From Gongronella butleri (taxonomy: Eukaryota > Mucoromycota > Mucoromycetes > Mucorales > Cunninghamellaceae), in NCBI GenBank assembly GCA_025201375.1, contig JAIWZP010000042.1:124001-188000 (forward strand): a stretch of 64,000 nt of DNA, given 5' to 3'. Every line of letters starts with the position of its first letter. The stretch's first letter is position 1. Under the pieces are notes generated by a model. The model was given only the letters and a program-made list of their open reading frames with translations, searched no databases and was not told the DNA's origin. The position numbers and the translations under genes were made by a program. Positions 12,360 to 26,965 of this stretch are shown in pieces.

Positions 12360-14412
12360 TCTCCATCTTTTACGCCCTCATCTCTCTCTCTCTCTCTCTC
12401 TCATTCTTTCTTTCTCCCTCACCCTCCCTCTTTCTTTCTCGCTTCTCCTTTTTAAATTGTCATAATGCGTCTTGTGATCTTACCCCCCCCCCCACAAAAA
12501 AGTTGCATCATCCTGCAAAGAATAAAATCTCTGATGGAAATACAAAAGCAAGGAGCTGTTTTGTGATCGATGCCACTATTTGGGCGATCTCTCTGCAAAC
12601 GCATTCCTTCTGCTGTTCATCGGCCTCTGTGCATAAAAGCGGCCGAGTGCAGTGACTATCTGCAGACTGGTCATTCCTTGGTGTTCAATGTGGCGATTTT
12701 TTCAACAAGTCGGGTTGCGACTCGCTAGATGGGCACTGCAAATGGGTTGGAAACATGGCTGCGAGGTAAAAGAGACCAAGCGGGACACACTTGCAGTCGA
12801 TAGAGTGCACTGGGGGCTCAGCATTCGCAAAATCAAATTTTGGCCAGCACGAGTTGCCGATCCAAAGGTAAAAAAAATGAGGTCTTCAGAATTGCACCAA
12901 ACTTGCGCACATGAAACGTCTCAGGGATAAACCAAGAGCCGCGGCAAAACAAGGGTAATCGACTTGCTGATTGACGAGCAATGGCCGATTTTCGCTTAAA
13001 TTTCAATCGCCAATTACACGGGAAACCGTGTCAATAGAGTCGGCGCCGACGCGTCCACTAGCATGAGAGGTCCCAGGGGCATGGATTTAACTCAGAACAG
13101 ACGCGTGTAACACGACGTTTGACGCGCTTTATCACGCGTCAAAAATGCTAATGATTTTGAAACCGCGTCAAAATTGCCAAAAATCATCTTTTTTCATTGA
13201 TCATTAATATGCACGCACGCAGCGCGCCAAGCACTATCTGATGATCTGTGTTTCATGAAGACACAGTCATTTTTCGTTGAGATAGTCTCGAGCTGAAAAT
13301 TTGGCCTAAAATGCATTTTCGCTAAAGCCAGTCAATGGCCCCTCATTTTTTATTGCATTTTTGTCCGTTTTCATGGTGCGTTCACCATGGGTGTAAATGG
13401 CGTGGCAATTGGATGACTAAAATTCAACCATTTTCAAGTCCTCGATTGTACCTCTTGGAAAATTCGGCATTTTCGAAAATGGTGATTGCGCGCCATCCAG
13501 TGATCGCAATGCTTCACGAGTGAGTTCATTCGAACAAGAAGAGCTGGAGTAATATATTCAAAGAGTGAAATCGTTGTAGGTTGCAAAGGTATCAAGAAAT
13601 GGCCATAAAGCATCAAATGAAAGCTCAAACGCGACTTTTTTGATGATTGCCTGATCAATATCCGTGTTTTATTGCATACGCATAGCATGATTCTACATCA
13701 ACAAAAGTCCAAGTTGGAATGCTGCGCAATTGCGGCACATTCGCTCGATTCTTATCGAAAATGGCACCATCCATCTTTTAAAAAGCATCAATTCGACATG
13801 GCCAAGGCGAATGATTCGATTCCCCCTGTGCCAAAATATAGCCAAGAAGGTTCTTTATGGACGCATCGTACGGTGCACAAACGTTGAGATCTCAAAGTCG
13901 GCTTTTGATCCACAATTGCAAGGCCAAAGTTAATAAAAATGGACGGGCACAAAGAATTTTCGAAAAAAAAAGACACATTCGACTCCGGCCAGCCGCCATG
14001 GCCTGATCTTCATTTGCCCAGGGGTGGTCCTTGTCGCTTTTGCAGGGATGATTCCGCCTTTTTGATGCATCCCTCCCCCTTTTGCTCTCTTTCTCTGCAC
14101 TTCTCACTGCAATTTTTTTTTACTATGATCCGCTGTCGCCGCATCCATCTCCTTTGAATTTGGCTTTTTGTCCGGTGGCGTCATCCGCAAAACAGTTGCA
14201 TCATCATGCAAAAAGGAGACAAATCCGTCTTGATCCATCATTGGCCGGCATGACAACGCCCTAAACCTTGTGTCACGCAAGTGGGGAATGTTGTTCCAAA
14301 CAAAGGCAAAAGGGAATGCAGAAAAAGAGGCGAGCCAGGATGCATTTAATCGCCTCTCTCTTTTGCTTTTTTCGATTTTTTCTTTCTCTTTTTTTTTCAT
14401 TTCGCAAGTGGC
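12360..14412. other. Intergenic region with repeat B copy 1
   Basis: Begins with a CT-rich microsatellite-like tract (about 12380-12440), probably in the SUMO ligase 3' UTR. Repeat B copy 1 occupies about 12891-13530. From 13531 to 14412 I see unremarkable sequence with short frames and no domain. The last part should carry the DUF202 gene promoter. Confidence 0.6.
12891..13530 (+). repeat. Dispersed CGCGTC-rich repeat family B, copy 1
   Basis: Shares an ordered set of segments with 20580-21210 and 53411-54030, and shorter stretches with 43371-43540 and 59865-60140, all in the same orientation. Landmarks are CAAACTTGCGCACA, then GAGCAATGG, then GAACAGACGCGTG, then CACGCGTCAAAA, then TTTTCATTGATCA, then TTTTTCGTTGAGAT, and near the end TCCTCGATTGTACC and CTTGGAAAA. 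No coding capacity is apparent and the ends are not sharply defined. Confidence 0.75.
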
Positions 14413-15014
14413 ATGGCATCCCACGTTGAGCGTGGCCAAGCAAGGCCATTCGGCCGTCTGAGTCTCCAATACTTTGATTACAGCGTAGTCATACCCAACA
14501 AGGTCAGCATGGCGCGAGATCAACTCGCCAATGATCGAAATTTTCTCGTCTTTTTTCGCTATGCTTGTACATTGGTCATTCTAGGTAAATAAACACAACG
14601 TGCCAAGGAAAACCAGACTGTCGGCTTGCACCGGTTGCTGAAATTGGGCTCACATGTGCTCGTGTTTCTTACATTTAATGGGCCCTTTTTTTATTTTTTT
14701 TTTATTCAGGCTTTACCATGCTTGTCAATTTTCGACTGCCCAGTGGCGGCGGGTCCACGACAGACCCCGAGTCGGATTGGTTCGTCACCATGCCATTTGG
14801 CTATTCGTTCATCGCGCTGGGCGCCATTTTGTTTGTGTATTCATTGACGCGTTACTTCCGTACACAACGCGCGCTCATCGAGGAAGTCCACGACATTGAA
14901 GCCGGCTGGTTATCCTACTTGTTCATGGTCGTCCTTGCCAGCTTCATCGTCGCTGTGTCCATCTACTCGATGGTCCGATCCTTCAGCTACCTAAAGCCGT
15001 CCAATCCCACTTGA
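14413..15014 (+). CDS. DUF202-domain integral membrane protein
   Basis: Two exons (14413-14584 and 14710-15014) encode 158 residues. The hallmark is MARDQLANDRNFLVFFRYA, the DUF202 signature usually written as ARDxLANERTxLAWxRT, which leads into the first membrane helix (CTLVILGFTMLVNF). Two more helices follow: FGYSFIALGAILFVYSL and WLSYLFMVVLASFIVAVS. DUF202 is found in bacterial YidH proteins and in small fungal proteins; the same fold occurs in the membrane part of vacuolar transporter chaperone subunits. No biochemical role can be claimed here. I chose the Met at 14413 rather than the one at 14509 because the frame between them (QYFDYSVVIPNKVS) is open and looks like the extension before the motif in fungal relatives. 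The gene converges on the Prp2 gene, with 172 bp between stop codons. Confidence 0.85.
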
Positions 15015-15186
15015 AAAAAAAAAAAAAAACGTCCGCTTTTTATTCGACACGACACGTTTCTTATTTTTATTCGCGCGTGTTTTTTTTGTTGCCCCCACTT
15101 GTATACCCTATTTTTTTTCTTGCATCCCGCCTCGGATATCCCCCTCCTCTCAAATAAATGTACAAAAGAAAGAGACAGATGCAAAT

Positions 15187-18953
<3,767 letters not shown>

Positions 18954-19439
18954 GCTGGCGAAAGAAAAAGTAAAGAAAAAGGACGACAGGGAAGAAAAAG
19001 AGTCAGGAGGCACCGCCATGCCCCGACAACCCTTACATTCACACCTGCGGCAGTCCAAATCTCGTCGGAAATACAGTGGACATCCCCGCCCAGGCAGCAG
19101 GTGCAAAGTTGCAGGAATAATAGCCACATTGCGCAGGCAAAAATAAAAAAAAACGCACCCTGCCTCCTTGCTCGTGGAAAATCAGGCATAACCAACCAAG
19201 TTTAAAAAGATGAACCATGGCATCGATGCGCAAGCTCATGCCAGAAAAGTTTCGAGAGTCTATGATATGCACGAAACCCCAAAAACGCAGAGTCAAACCC
19301 CCCTTTTGGAATCCATTAATGTGTTCGCGTGTTTATAGGCTCATTCGAACCGCGTCATCAGTTCACCACTTGTTTAAGAATTTCAGCCCAAATGGTTAGT
19401 CAAGGCAGCCGCAATCGCGTACCAAGTTTTAGTCATTTA

Positions 19440-19735
19440 GTACAAATAGAAGGTCTTTTGGCATTTTCGAGTCCAAAACAATTGAGCGGGTCTGTCTTGA
19501 ACACTGAGCTGTATTTTATGCCATGACGCAGGTTCCATTGGCGGGCGAGTAGGTTGTAAAAAAATTCTGGAGGCACAGCAGGCTGGTAAAATCTGAAAAA
19601 CACGCTCTTTGGTGTTTAAAAGGTAAATGTGCACGTTTTTGAGCCATCGAAATGATAGCACGCGTCAGTTTCTATCCACTATGATCGAAACATGCACAGA
19701 TCAAACGCTTTATTTGTGTGCAAAAATCCAATACG
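19440..19735 (+). repeat. Dispersed repeat family A, copy 2 (partial)
   Basis: Matches the right half of copies 1 and 3. Shared segments are TTTTGGCATTTTCGAGTC, GACGCAGGTTCCATTGGCG and AAAATTCTGGAGGCACA. It extends with copy 3 through ACATGCACAGATCAA. The left half of the family is absent here. Confidence 0.7.
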
Positions 19736-20579
19736 GAGGAAACCCGTGCTTTTGTGCTTTTTTCTTTTTTCAGGAACTTGCTGAAGTACCGACTGGTTTT
19801 TTTTTTCACGCTTGTGGAAGCTCATATCATATTATTGTGAATATCATATGGAAGGACAAGCAGCGGAGCCGATCGAGTATCATGTCTGCCAAACCAATAT
19901 CGCGCGTCGCAATGCCTTTCTATTTCCCAATTTCCACGATATGATCTAACCAGATTTGAATAAAAGAATATCCATTCCCGTTTCATAAAAAAACAAATCA
20001 GCGATCAAGTTATCCGGTTCGCGGCAAAATGCAGACATGAACGCGTGTACTGTATGTAAAACGATCCAATCGCAATTTTCTCGACAGCTGCCTTCGCGAT
20101 CTTCTTTTTTTACAGTATTGCACGACACGCGACTAACAGACCTTCAATTCATCCCGAATACATTTTGCATACATCAGTTCAAGAGATCTCGTAGTATGGG
20201 ACTACCTACAGTATAAAAACGGCTAAAACGCAATCTGCATTTTAAAGATGACTGGCTGCTGCATGATCCGATCACCTTCAACCCTTGGAAGGATCAAGGC
20301 TTTGGGACCACAATCCACTAGTTTAAATTTGGGACTATCGGAATAAGCTCGTCAGAAAAAAAGTATGAAAAGTCCTTAGTTTAACGATAAATCAACATGG
20401 GCTCGCTAATCAGGCAATGTTGGACCCTGAAACCTACACAAACGTGTAATAGCGGGCAACAAACTGCCTGTGATGCAATCTGCAGCTGTTACGAAAAAGT
20501 CGCTAGCGCGTCAAAACGCAAATCAGACTTTAGCCACGTCCAGCTCCCAAAACATAAAACGAAAACCTAGATTCCCAGG

Positions 20580-21210
20580 ATTGGACGAAACTTGTACAAA
20601 GGATGTGCCACATGGCGAAACCCACAAAACTATGAAGATGAGCTCGATTCATCTGACCGCGCGTTGTCGAGCAATGGGCGATTTAAGATTTAATTTCAAG
20701 CGTGAGTTGCACGGGAAAATAAAACGCGTCCAAAGAGCCGTACTGACGCTATCATTTGCAAGAGAGATGCCAAGTGTATGATATGGATTTGATAAGTAAC
20801 AGACGCGTGTCACACAACGTGGGACGCGGTTTACGTATCATGCATCGAAAATTATTACTGTATGAATTTAAAAGCGCGTCAAAAATGCCAAAAACATCAC
20901 TTTTTTCACTGATCACCGATACCCGCATATGCTTGCAACGAGCCATTCTCTTTCTACTGTAATGGTACATACAGTATGTGTTTCTCCAAGATATTATAAG
21001 CACTTTTCGTTGAGTTGGCCTTGTGTCAGAAATAAAAAAACCCCAAACGTAATTTACGCCCGAGAGCCGAGACAGCCAATGCACCTCCGTTTTTTATTGC
21101 ATTTTTTGCCGGTACTGTAAATGTGATGCCTTCACATAATGGTGCAAATGGCGTGGTGATCTGACGACGACCTACTAATAAATTTCACGATTTTCATTTT
21201 TCAGGTTGGT
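20580..21210 (+). repeat. Dispersed CGCGTC-rich repeat family B, copy 2
   Basis: Same segment order as copy 1: GAAACTTGTACAAAGGATG, GAGCAATGGGCG, AACAGACGCGTGTCACAC, AGCGCGTCAAAAATGCC, CACTGATCACCGATACC, CACTTTTCGTTGAGTTGG and TTTTTTATTGCATTTTTTG. TACTGTA words have been inserted or arisen within it (20857, 20957, 21113), and these are missing at the matching places in copies 1 and 4. Confidence 0.7.
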
Positions 21211-21526
21211 CTCCGAAGAATCTACAGTAGATCATCAACTGGGGATGATGATGTTGCCTCGTCTCGAGACTCCGAAGTGATTAAACAACCTATGGAACAA
21301 TGGGAGCACGCTTTTATTTTTTTAGTAATAAGAAATAAAAAAAATTAAATAAAAAAAGAGAAATACAGACTGCCCCTCTCTTTTCCCTCATCCCTTTGAA
21401 AGCATGCTGCAATGTACTTATGATACTACTTAGTCATACTCAGTATGATACTGTACAACAGTACAGTATGACCATTCATTCTGCCGCCCAGGTGACAAGA
21501 TACTGTTGTAGAAGATACTGTATGCC

Positions 21527-22085
21527 TTGCTTGTTGACTCTCAATCGCCAATTGAAGAAGAGCACCGTGAAGGGCATCATGACAGGCATCTCGGCGATTT
21601 TGTCCTCCATGGTCCACCATGGTGGGTGGACGCGCGCAAGGCAAGCCTACTACGTACGTACGTAGTAGGTATTGTCACGGAACCCATTGCCAAGCGGATG
21701 TTACGCAGCAAGGGCCACTCGGAGCCAATCCCGCAGAAGAATTGGCACGTCCCCACAAACACGACTTTCATCAGCTTGGCGCCGATTATTGACATGATCC
21801 GAGCCTGGGGCCCGTACGCGACATTGACTTCGCACAACCTGCAGCGAAAACCAATGTTTTTGGTGACAACAAGTGTCCACGACTCTCAAGGCAATTTTGC
21901 GCGAGGCCGGGATTGACACCGACCGCCATCGCATCCACCACCATCATCCGCTCCTCCGCTCTGCATCGTCGTCTTCCGCCGACGCGCAACTGCTGGGGGT
22001 GTCCTCTGGCTGGATCAAAGCCCACGGACATTGGTCAGACGACCGCTCCAAGGCTCGCGCTGTACTGTACCGTACAGTACAGTAG
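21527..22085 (+). pseudogene. Decayed tyrosine recombinase C-terminal region (Crypton/DIRS-like), frameshifted
   Basis: One frame (21527-21916) ends with a segment containing LQRKPMFLVTTS. A second frame, overlapping from 21873, continues STTLKAILREAGIDT and then HHPLLRSASSSS, LLGVSSGWIKAHGHWS and ARAVLY. This order resembles the end of eukaryotic tyrosine recombinases of Crypton or DIRS elements: LREAGIDT, then a His...Arg box with RSASSS, then GxWS, then a final Tyr. Here the His-Arg spacing is off by one, the two parts sit in different frames, and the N-terminal half is missing, so it should be inactive. The match is by pattern only; without a profile search it could still be chance in part. 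Confidence 0.5.
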
Positions 22086-22258
22086 CTTGGCGGTTTGAAG
22101 TTGTTTTTGCATCATCGGTCATTTTACCAGCTTGCTTGCAGCCCACTCAGCGCACAAAAATGTGCAAAGTAAAAAAAAAAATAAAAATTCCATGCAATCC
22201 ACGCACTTAATTTGGAAGTTTAAACCCTTAAATTTTTGCAAAAGAATCCTGCCCAAAG

Positions 22259-22930
22259 TAGGCACTTTTCGCAGTCGATCGCCGTTCATGCGTTACTCTT
22301 TGGCCATTTTTCTTAAGTTGGGACGAACTGTCATTTTGTCTGCCAATAGTAAATTGTCGGAGTTACCTGCTTGGGATGCATTGATCACTCGGAGTTCGAA
22401 ATTTTCCAAATTTGACGTTTCTGAGATTGAAATGTGTGACCCCTGAGTGACCCCTGAATTTTTCAAAAGTGGTCGTTCTAGCGCTTTGGGGTTTTAAGCT
22501 TTTTTGTTGCAAATTTTGCGCTGAATGCGATGTGGCTATTTTTGAGCGGGGTCGACCATGCAGATGGCGAGATGAATGCAAAATAGTATAAATAGGAGGT
22601 TTTTGGCATTTTCGAGTCAAAAAATTGGGCGAGTCTGTCTTGAGCGATGGGTTATACTGTAGATTACGCCAAGACGCAGGTTTCATTAACGGCGGGCTTA
22701 ATTAGAGCACTGTAAAAAAAATTCTGGAGGCACAACATATCATGCATCAAAGTCCTAAAAATAACGCATTGTCATTTTCTACGTAAAGGAAAGTGTGTTC
22801 TTTTTTGCTCAGCGCAGCACGCTGCTGCAGCATTGAAATAACAGAACGCATCATGTTCTTTCCATTGTAATTAAAAATGCACAGATCAACCACTAACAAC
22901 CGTTTATTGTGGCGTAAAATCTAAAATCCG
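22259..22930 (+). repeat. Dispersed repeat family A, copy 3
   Basis: Aligns with copy 1 from TAGGCACTTTTC through the CTGCTGCAGCATTG segment, with several small gaps, and with copy 2 further right. It begins about 175 bp after the recombinase relic, so the two might belong to one decayed element, but copy 1 has no recombinase beside it. Confidence 0.75.
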
Positions 22931-23616
22931 AATCAAAATCATCATGAAAATCGTGTTTTTCTGCATTTTCTCGGTCACTTGTTAACGACTTTTATTGGAA
23001 AAGAGATGCAGTACAACAGTAGCACTATAGTACACGCATCGCACTTGAATTTTAATACGTATGATAACATCCTAGAATTATTTGATGAGCGTACAGTAGG
23101 ATCACAGAATTTGCATCGTGAACAAAAAAATAATGTATTGTTGGTCTTTCTCGTTGCCTGTCAGGCCAACTTGCATGGAATTCGTCAAGAGCATGCTTGT
23201 ACTGTACGTAGCCCTCGTCTTCATGACAATCGAATTTGAAAGGTGTAGAATTTGAATCTACAAGTTAAAGAGCAAAATGTGCAAGATACCTCGCAAAATA
23301 CGGTTTTTTTTTTTTTGCGCAGTGAATCATTCATCAGCAGCATGGCTATGCTGACATCTGCCGAATGGAATTCCTACTAGGCCGGTACAAGTTTTCATCT
23401 TCTCTCTCACATGTACCTATCCTAAGGTTTTCAAACGAAAGCGCAGCAGAATGTGCAACAACGCGGAAAATGCCATATTGAGGGCGCGACCTTGGCGCTC
23501 TATTCTGCTTTTGGCAGGCGGAGATTTAGGGTGTGCGTCACAAAACGAGGTGATCCCTTTTTTTTTTTTTCTGCGCTCTTTTATCCGTCATTTCTTTTTT
23601 TTTTCGTTGAACGTCA

Positions 23617-25559
23617 ATGGTTTCTCGGCTGTGGAAGAGCTCTGCGGTAGATGAGCTAATTGGTAAGTGTCAAAAGCAGGGGTGAGCGCGAGAGACTGAT
23701 GCTGTTGTTTGTTTATTTTACAGAGAAAGCGACATCTGAACTGATTCCTAGCGGGCAAGATGTGCTTGTTCTGCAACTGGACGTGTGCGACTCTATTCGA
23801 AGCAACAAGACGTCAGCCAAGGAAGCTATGCTGACCATGAAGAAGCGGCTTGGCCACAAGAATCCCAATGTGCAGCTGCTGACGCTTGCGGTAAGGCTTG
23901 GCTATGGAATTGTCGCGTCATTTGGGCACAGGCGTCTCATTTTTCCCTGTTGTCATTAGCTTGTCGACACGTGCGCCAAGAACTGCGGGCGCCGGTTTGT
24001 CAAGGAAGTTGCCGCGCGCACGTTTATGGACGATTTCGTTGCAATTGTGCGCGGGAGCGCGACAAACGTGGATGTGAGGCAAAAGGCATTGGGACTCGTC
24101 AAGGTGTGGGGCACCGCTGCCAAGGATGACCCCGCACTCGGCTACATTGCCGATATTTACGCTCTTTTGCGCGCAGAGGGGCACGCATTCCCCGCCGTCC
24201 AGCTCGTCGACGCGTCTCTCTTTGAGTCAAAAGCCGTAAGTTTTGTTCAATTGCGCAATTTTAATGCTGATACTAAACCACCTTGGCATTTCGCGGTGTT
24301 TAGGCCCCTGAATGGACGGATTCGGACGTGTGCGAAAGGTGCCGCAGCGCATTTTCATTGACCAATCGCAAGGTAATAATGAAAAAACGAGGTTTGGGGC
24401 GCGTCTCATTACGTTTTATTTATTTTTTATTTTTTAGCATCATTGCCGGAATTGCGGACGCACGCACTGCCAGCCGTGCTCGTCACGGACCTTGGCATTG
24501 CCGCATTTGGCAATCAATGAGCCTGTGCGCGTGTGCGACGGGTGCTTTGCCAAGCTTCGTGAAAAGAAGGTTCAACCTGCGCTGCCTGTGCAAGCAAGCG
24601 GGCGCCACCGCGACCACGACGCTGATATGGACCGCGCCATTGCGCTCTCGCTCCAGCCTAATCAGCAGCACAAACAACAGCAACCATTGCCCCGCGCTCC
24701 AGAAGACGATCGTGATCTCATTGCCGCTGTTGCCGCGTCTTTGCGCGATATGGAGGTGTCGAATCCGCCGGACCACAACCCTGCGCACGTCCAGGCACCT
24801 CAGCAACCTTTTCAATCCGACGGTGTCGTATCGGCGTCTCCTCCGCGCCGCATGGACAGCAATGCCGCGGTGCCGTCGGCGCCTGACCTTGCGCCGCCCC
24901 CCTCATCGATGCATCAGCTCGAGTTGACGTGCCAGGACATGGAAAACATCCAGCTCTTTGCCACTCTCATGGATCATCAGCCCGCAGTGCTCAACGATGA
25001 ACACACGCAGCGACTTTATACCCAGGTCCACGCACTCCAGCCTAAAATGGTACACACCCTCGAAGACACCATCCACAAGCATCGTAAGCAAATCATCTAA
25101 AAACGAAAACACAACCAATTTATTCATTTCATTTCGTTTTTTTTTTTTTTTTGAAAAGGTGCTTTTGTGGAATTGCACGAAAAGATTCATCAGGCGATCC
25201 GGCAATATGATCGGTGCTTGTCGCAACGCATGGCATCCATGTACGCGCAGCATCCGTACCCGTATCCATCGGCATCGCACCCGTTACCATCCAGTGCGCC
25301 CACCTATCAGCACGTTTCGGGGGCCATGCCCGTCTCATCGACATCCACGACGCTGCTGCACGCGTCCCCCGCCTCGCCCATGGCTAATGCTGCCTCAAAC
25401 CCGTACCCCATGATGATGGGGCACGCCCACGGCCAGACAACAGCGCCACAGCAGCCATACACAGGCGCCAATGCAGCCGCCAATGCAGCAAATGCACCCA
25501 ATACCTATCTGGCCAGTCCGCCGCCCGTCGTAGATGATCGTCCATTGATCGAATTATAA
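23617..25559 (+). CDS. VPS27: ESCRT-0 subunit Vps27/HRS (VHS-FYVE-UIM)
   Basis: Six exons (23617-23662, 23724-23890, 23960-24235, 24304-24372, 24438-25083, 25159-25559) encode 534 residues. A VHS domain covers about residues 8-145, including LVDTCAKNCGRRFVKEVA. The FYVE zinc finger runs from Cys173 to about 224 and has the phosphoinositide-binding signature RKHHCRNCG. Two ubiquitin-interacting helices follow: MDRAIALSLQ (about 249-259) and DLIAAVAASL (about 278-287). A coiled region then leads to a Pro/Ala/Tyr-rich tail. This domain order defines Vps27/HRS, which captures ubiquitinated cargo on endosomes by binding PI3P and ubiquitin and recruits ESCRT-I. The C-terminal clathrin box of yeast Vps27 is not obvious, though LIEL at the extreme end is somewhat similar. 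The start lies directly before SRLWKSSAVDELIEKATSE, typical of the family. Confidence 0.95.
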
Positions 25560-25848
25560 TAAAATGGCCAATGGGTCGCATGGCGATTCTCTCTTTTTTT
25601 TTATTTTTTATTTTTTTAATACAAAACATCGGCAATTCGTGCAGAATCGGTTTGTCTTTTTAAACGCGTCCTGCTTAATCCCAGACGACATTGTTGGGGC
25701 AAATCATGACTCGTCGTGAAAGGAAAAAAACGGCAGGTTCGTACGAAAAAATTTATTGATCATCATTGCTCAGCTGAGGAAGTTGGTATAGAGGGGAATA
25801 AAGAGCAAAGAAAGAGAAGGAACAATGAAAAAAGTCAGTGAGCCTTTC

Positions 25849-26261
25849 TTAAAGCCCCACGGCGCTTTTAAGTCTCGCGAAAATACCATTGTCTTGCTTG
25901 GCCTCCTCGCTTTCCTCCTTCTTGTTGCATTGGCAAATCTCCTCCTCCTTGAGGCCGGCCAGTGCTTGCTGGATGTGCATACCACAGCCTGAACAATAAA
26001 AAAAAAAAAGATGGAAATTAGCATCTGTGTGACAGAAACCGAGAAATTGAGACGGGGGGGGGGAGACCACGTTTGGGTGCACGGGATCACGTTAAAAAAA
26101 AAAAAAGGAGACCATGTGGCCATGCATTCCCATTTGTCTTTTCAATGGTGGTCTGCTGTGGACGACGTGTGCATGTGCCGAAATGATGGATAAAAAAAAA
26201 AGGGAGGCTTACCGGTCCAGGTGAACTTTTCGCATTTCGAGCAGGTAATTCGGCGGCACAT
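25849..26261 (-). CDS. Small Cys-rich conserved protein of unknown function
   Basis: Two exons (26261-26213 and 25988-25849) give 62 residues. The sequence begins MCRRITCSKCEKFTWTGCG and continues with GMHIQQALAGL and ICQCNKK. The spacing (CxxC, then TWxGCGxHI, then CxC) recalls a family of very short eukaryotic proteins in plants and fungi with a CxKCxKxTWxGCG core, which probably bind one zinc. The C-terminal part is charged, then ends FARLKSAVGL. I know of no assigned function. The intron splits a Gly codon inside the conserved core, which supports the model: neither exon alone would give the motif. It converges with VPS27 (289 bp between stops). Confidence 0.8.
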
Positions 26262-26965
26262 GGTGTTCGTTTTGTGTGAATGTGTGTAAAAGATGAAAAA
26301 GAAGAAAAATGGCGATCCGTTGGCCAGCTTTTTTTTTAAATAAACATTGATCGGGCATCAAAGTGTAAGATGACGCTGACTGACGTGGCTCTAGGTGCTG
26401 GGTGAGGTGGAAAAAAAAAGAAAAAGGTGGGGGAGCTGACCCATTTGGTTGCCCATTGGCGAGGTTCCGGAGAGGAGTTGCTGTCGTGCGGATAAAATTG
26501 CTTTGACATTTGCTCTGTGTTCCAAGCTGTACGTCAGCAGTCCCCCCAATTTGGCTTTTTTTGGTACCCCTAAGGGTGACACATCAACACGGTGCATGAC
26601 GCGTCCTTCAATCACCAGTGCACACAAACACACAGCCATGGCGACGCGGCAAAGGTGTCGCCAATCTCCCTCTCCCCCCCTTCTCCCATGCTCACACTTG
26701 GTATTCTCCTGTCCGTTTCGGCTTCATCCCCCCTCCCGTTTCCTCTCTTTTTGGTCCTCTATCTCCTTTTTTCCATTACCATGGCACAGTTTCTCCGCAC
26801 CATGGAGGGCTTGGATCCCCCAAAACAGGAAAATGAAGCCATGACAACGGCGTTCATCCTCATGTTACACCCCCTAATTCCGCGCACAAGCGCGCGAAAA
26901 AAAAGGGTCATCGTGTTTTTTCAATGTTTTCGTTTTATTTGTGCCATTGTTGGTGTAGCCCCATC
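26262..26965. other. Intergenic region between the small Cys-rich gene and AAR2
   Basis: Upstream region for the Cys-rich gene and 3' flank of AAR2, which read the same way. It includes a CT-rich tract near 26660-26770. A plus-strand frame at 26592-27074 overlaps the last AAR2 exon but has no recognisable domain. Confidence 0.5.

Larger units (their letters stand above)
18954..23616. other. Long gene-poor island with repeats and a recombinase relic
   Basis: 4.66 kb with no intact gene. It contains repeat A copy 2 (19440-19735), repeat B copy 2 (20580-21210), a decayed tyrosine recombinase (21527-22085), repeat A copy 3 (22259-22930) and many TACAGTA/TACTGTA words from 20045 to 23205. The stretches 18954-19440, 19736-20579 and 22931-23616 show nothing recognisable apart from promoter space for the genes at either end. 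Confidence 0.7.

Noticed and set aside
21545..22085. Idea that the recombinase frame is an intact gene with an intron at the frame change
   Set aside because: No suitable GT-AG pair lies at the overlap, and the His-Arg spacing is wrong as well, so decay explains it better.
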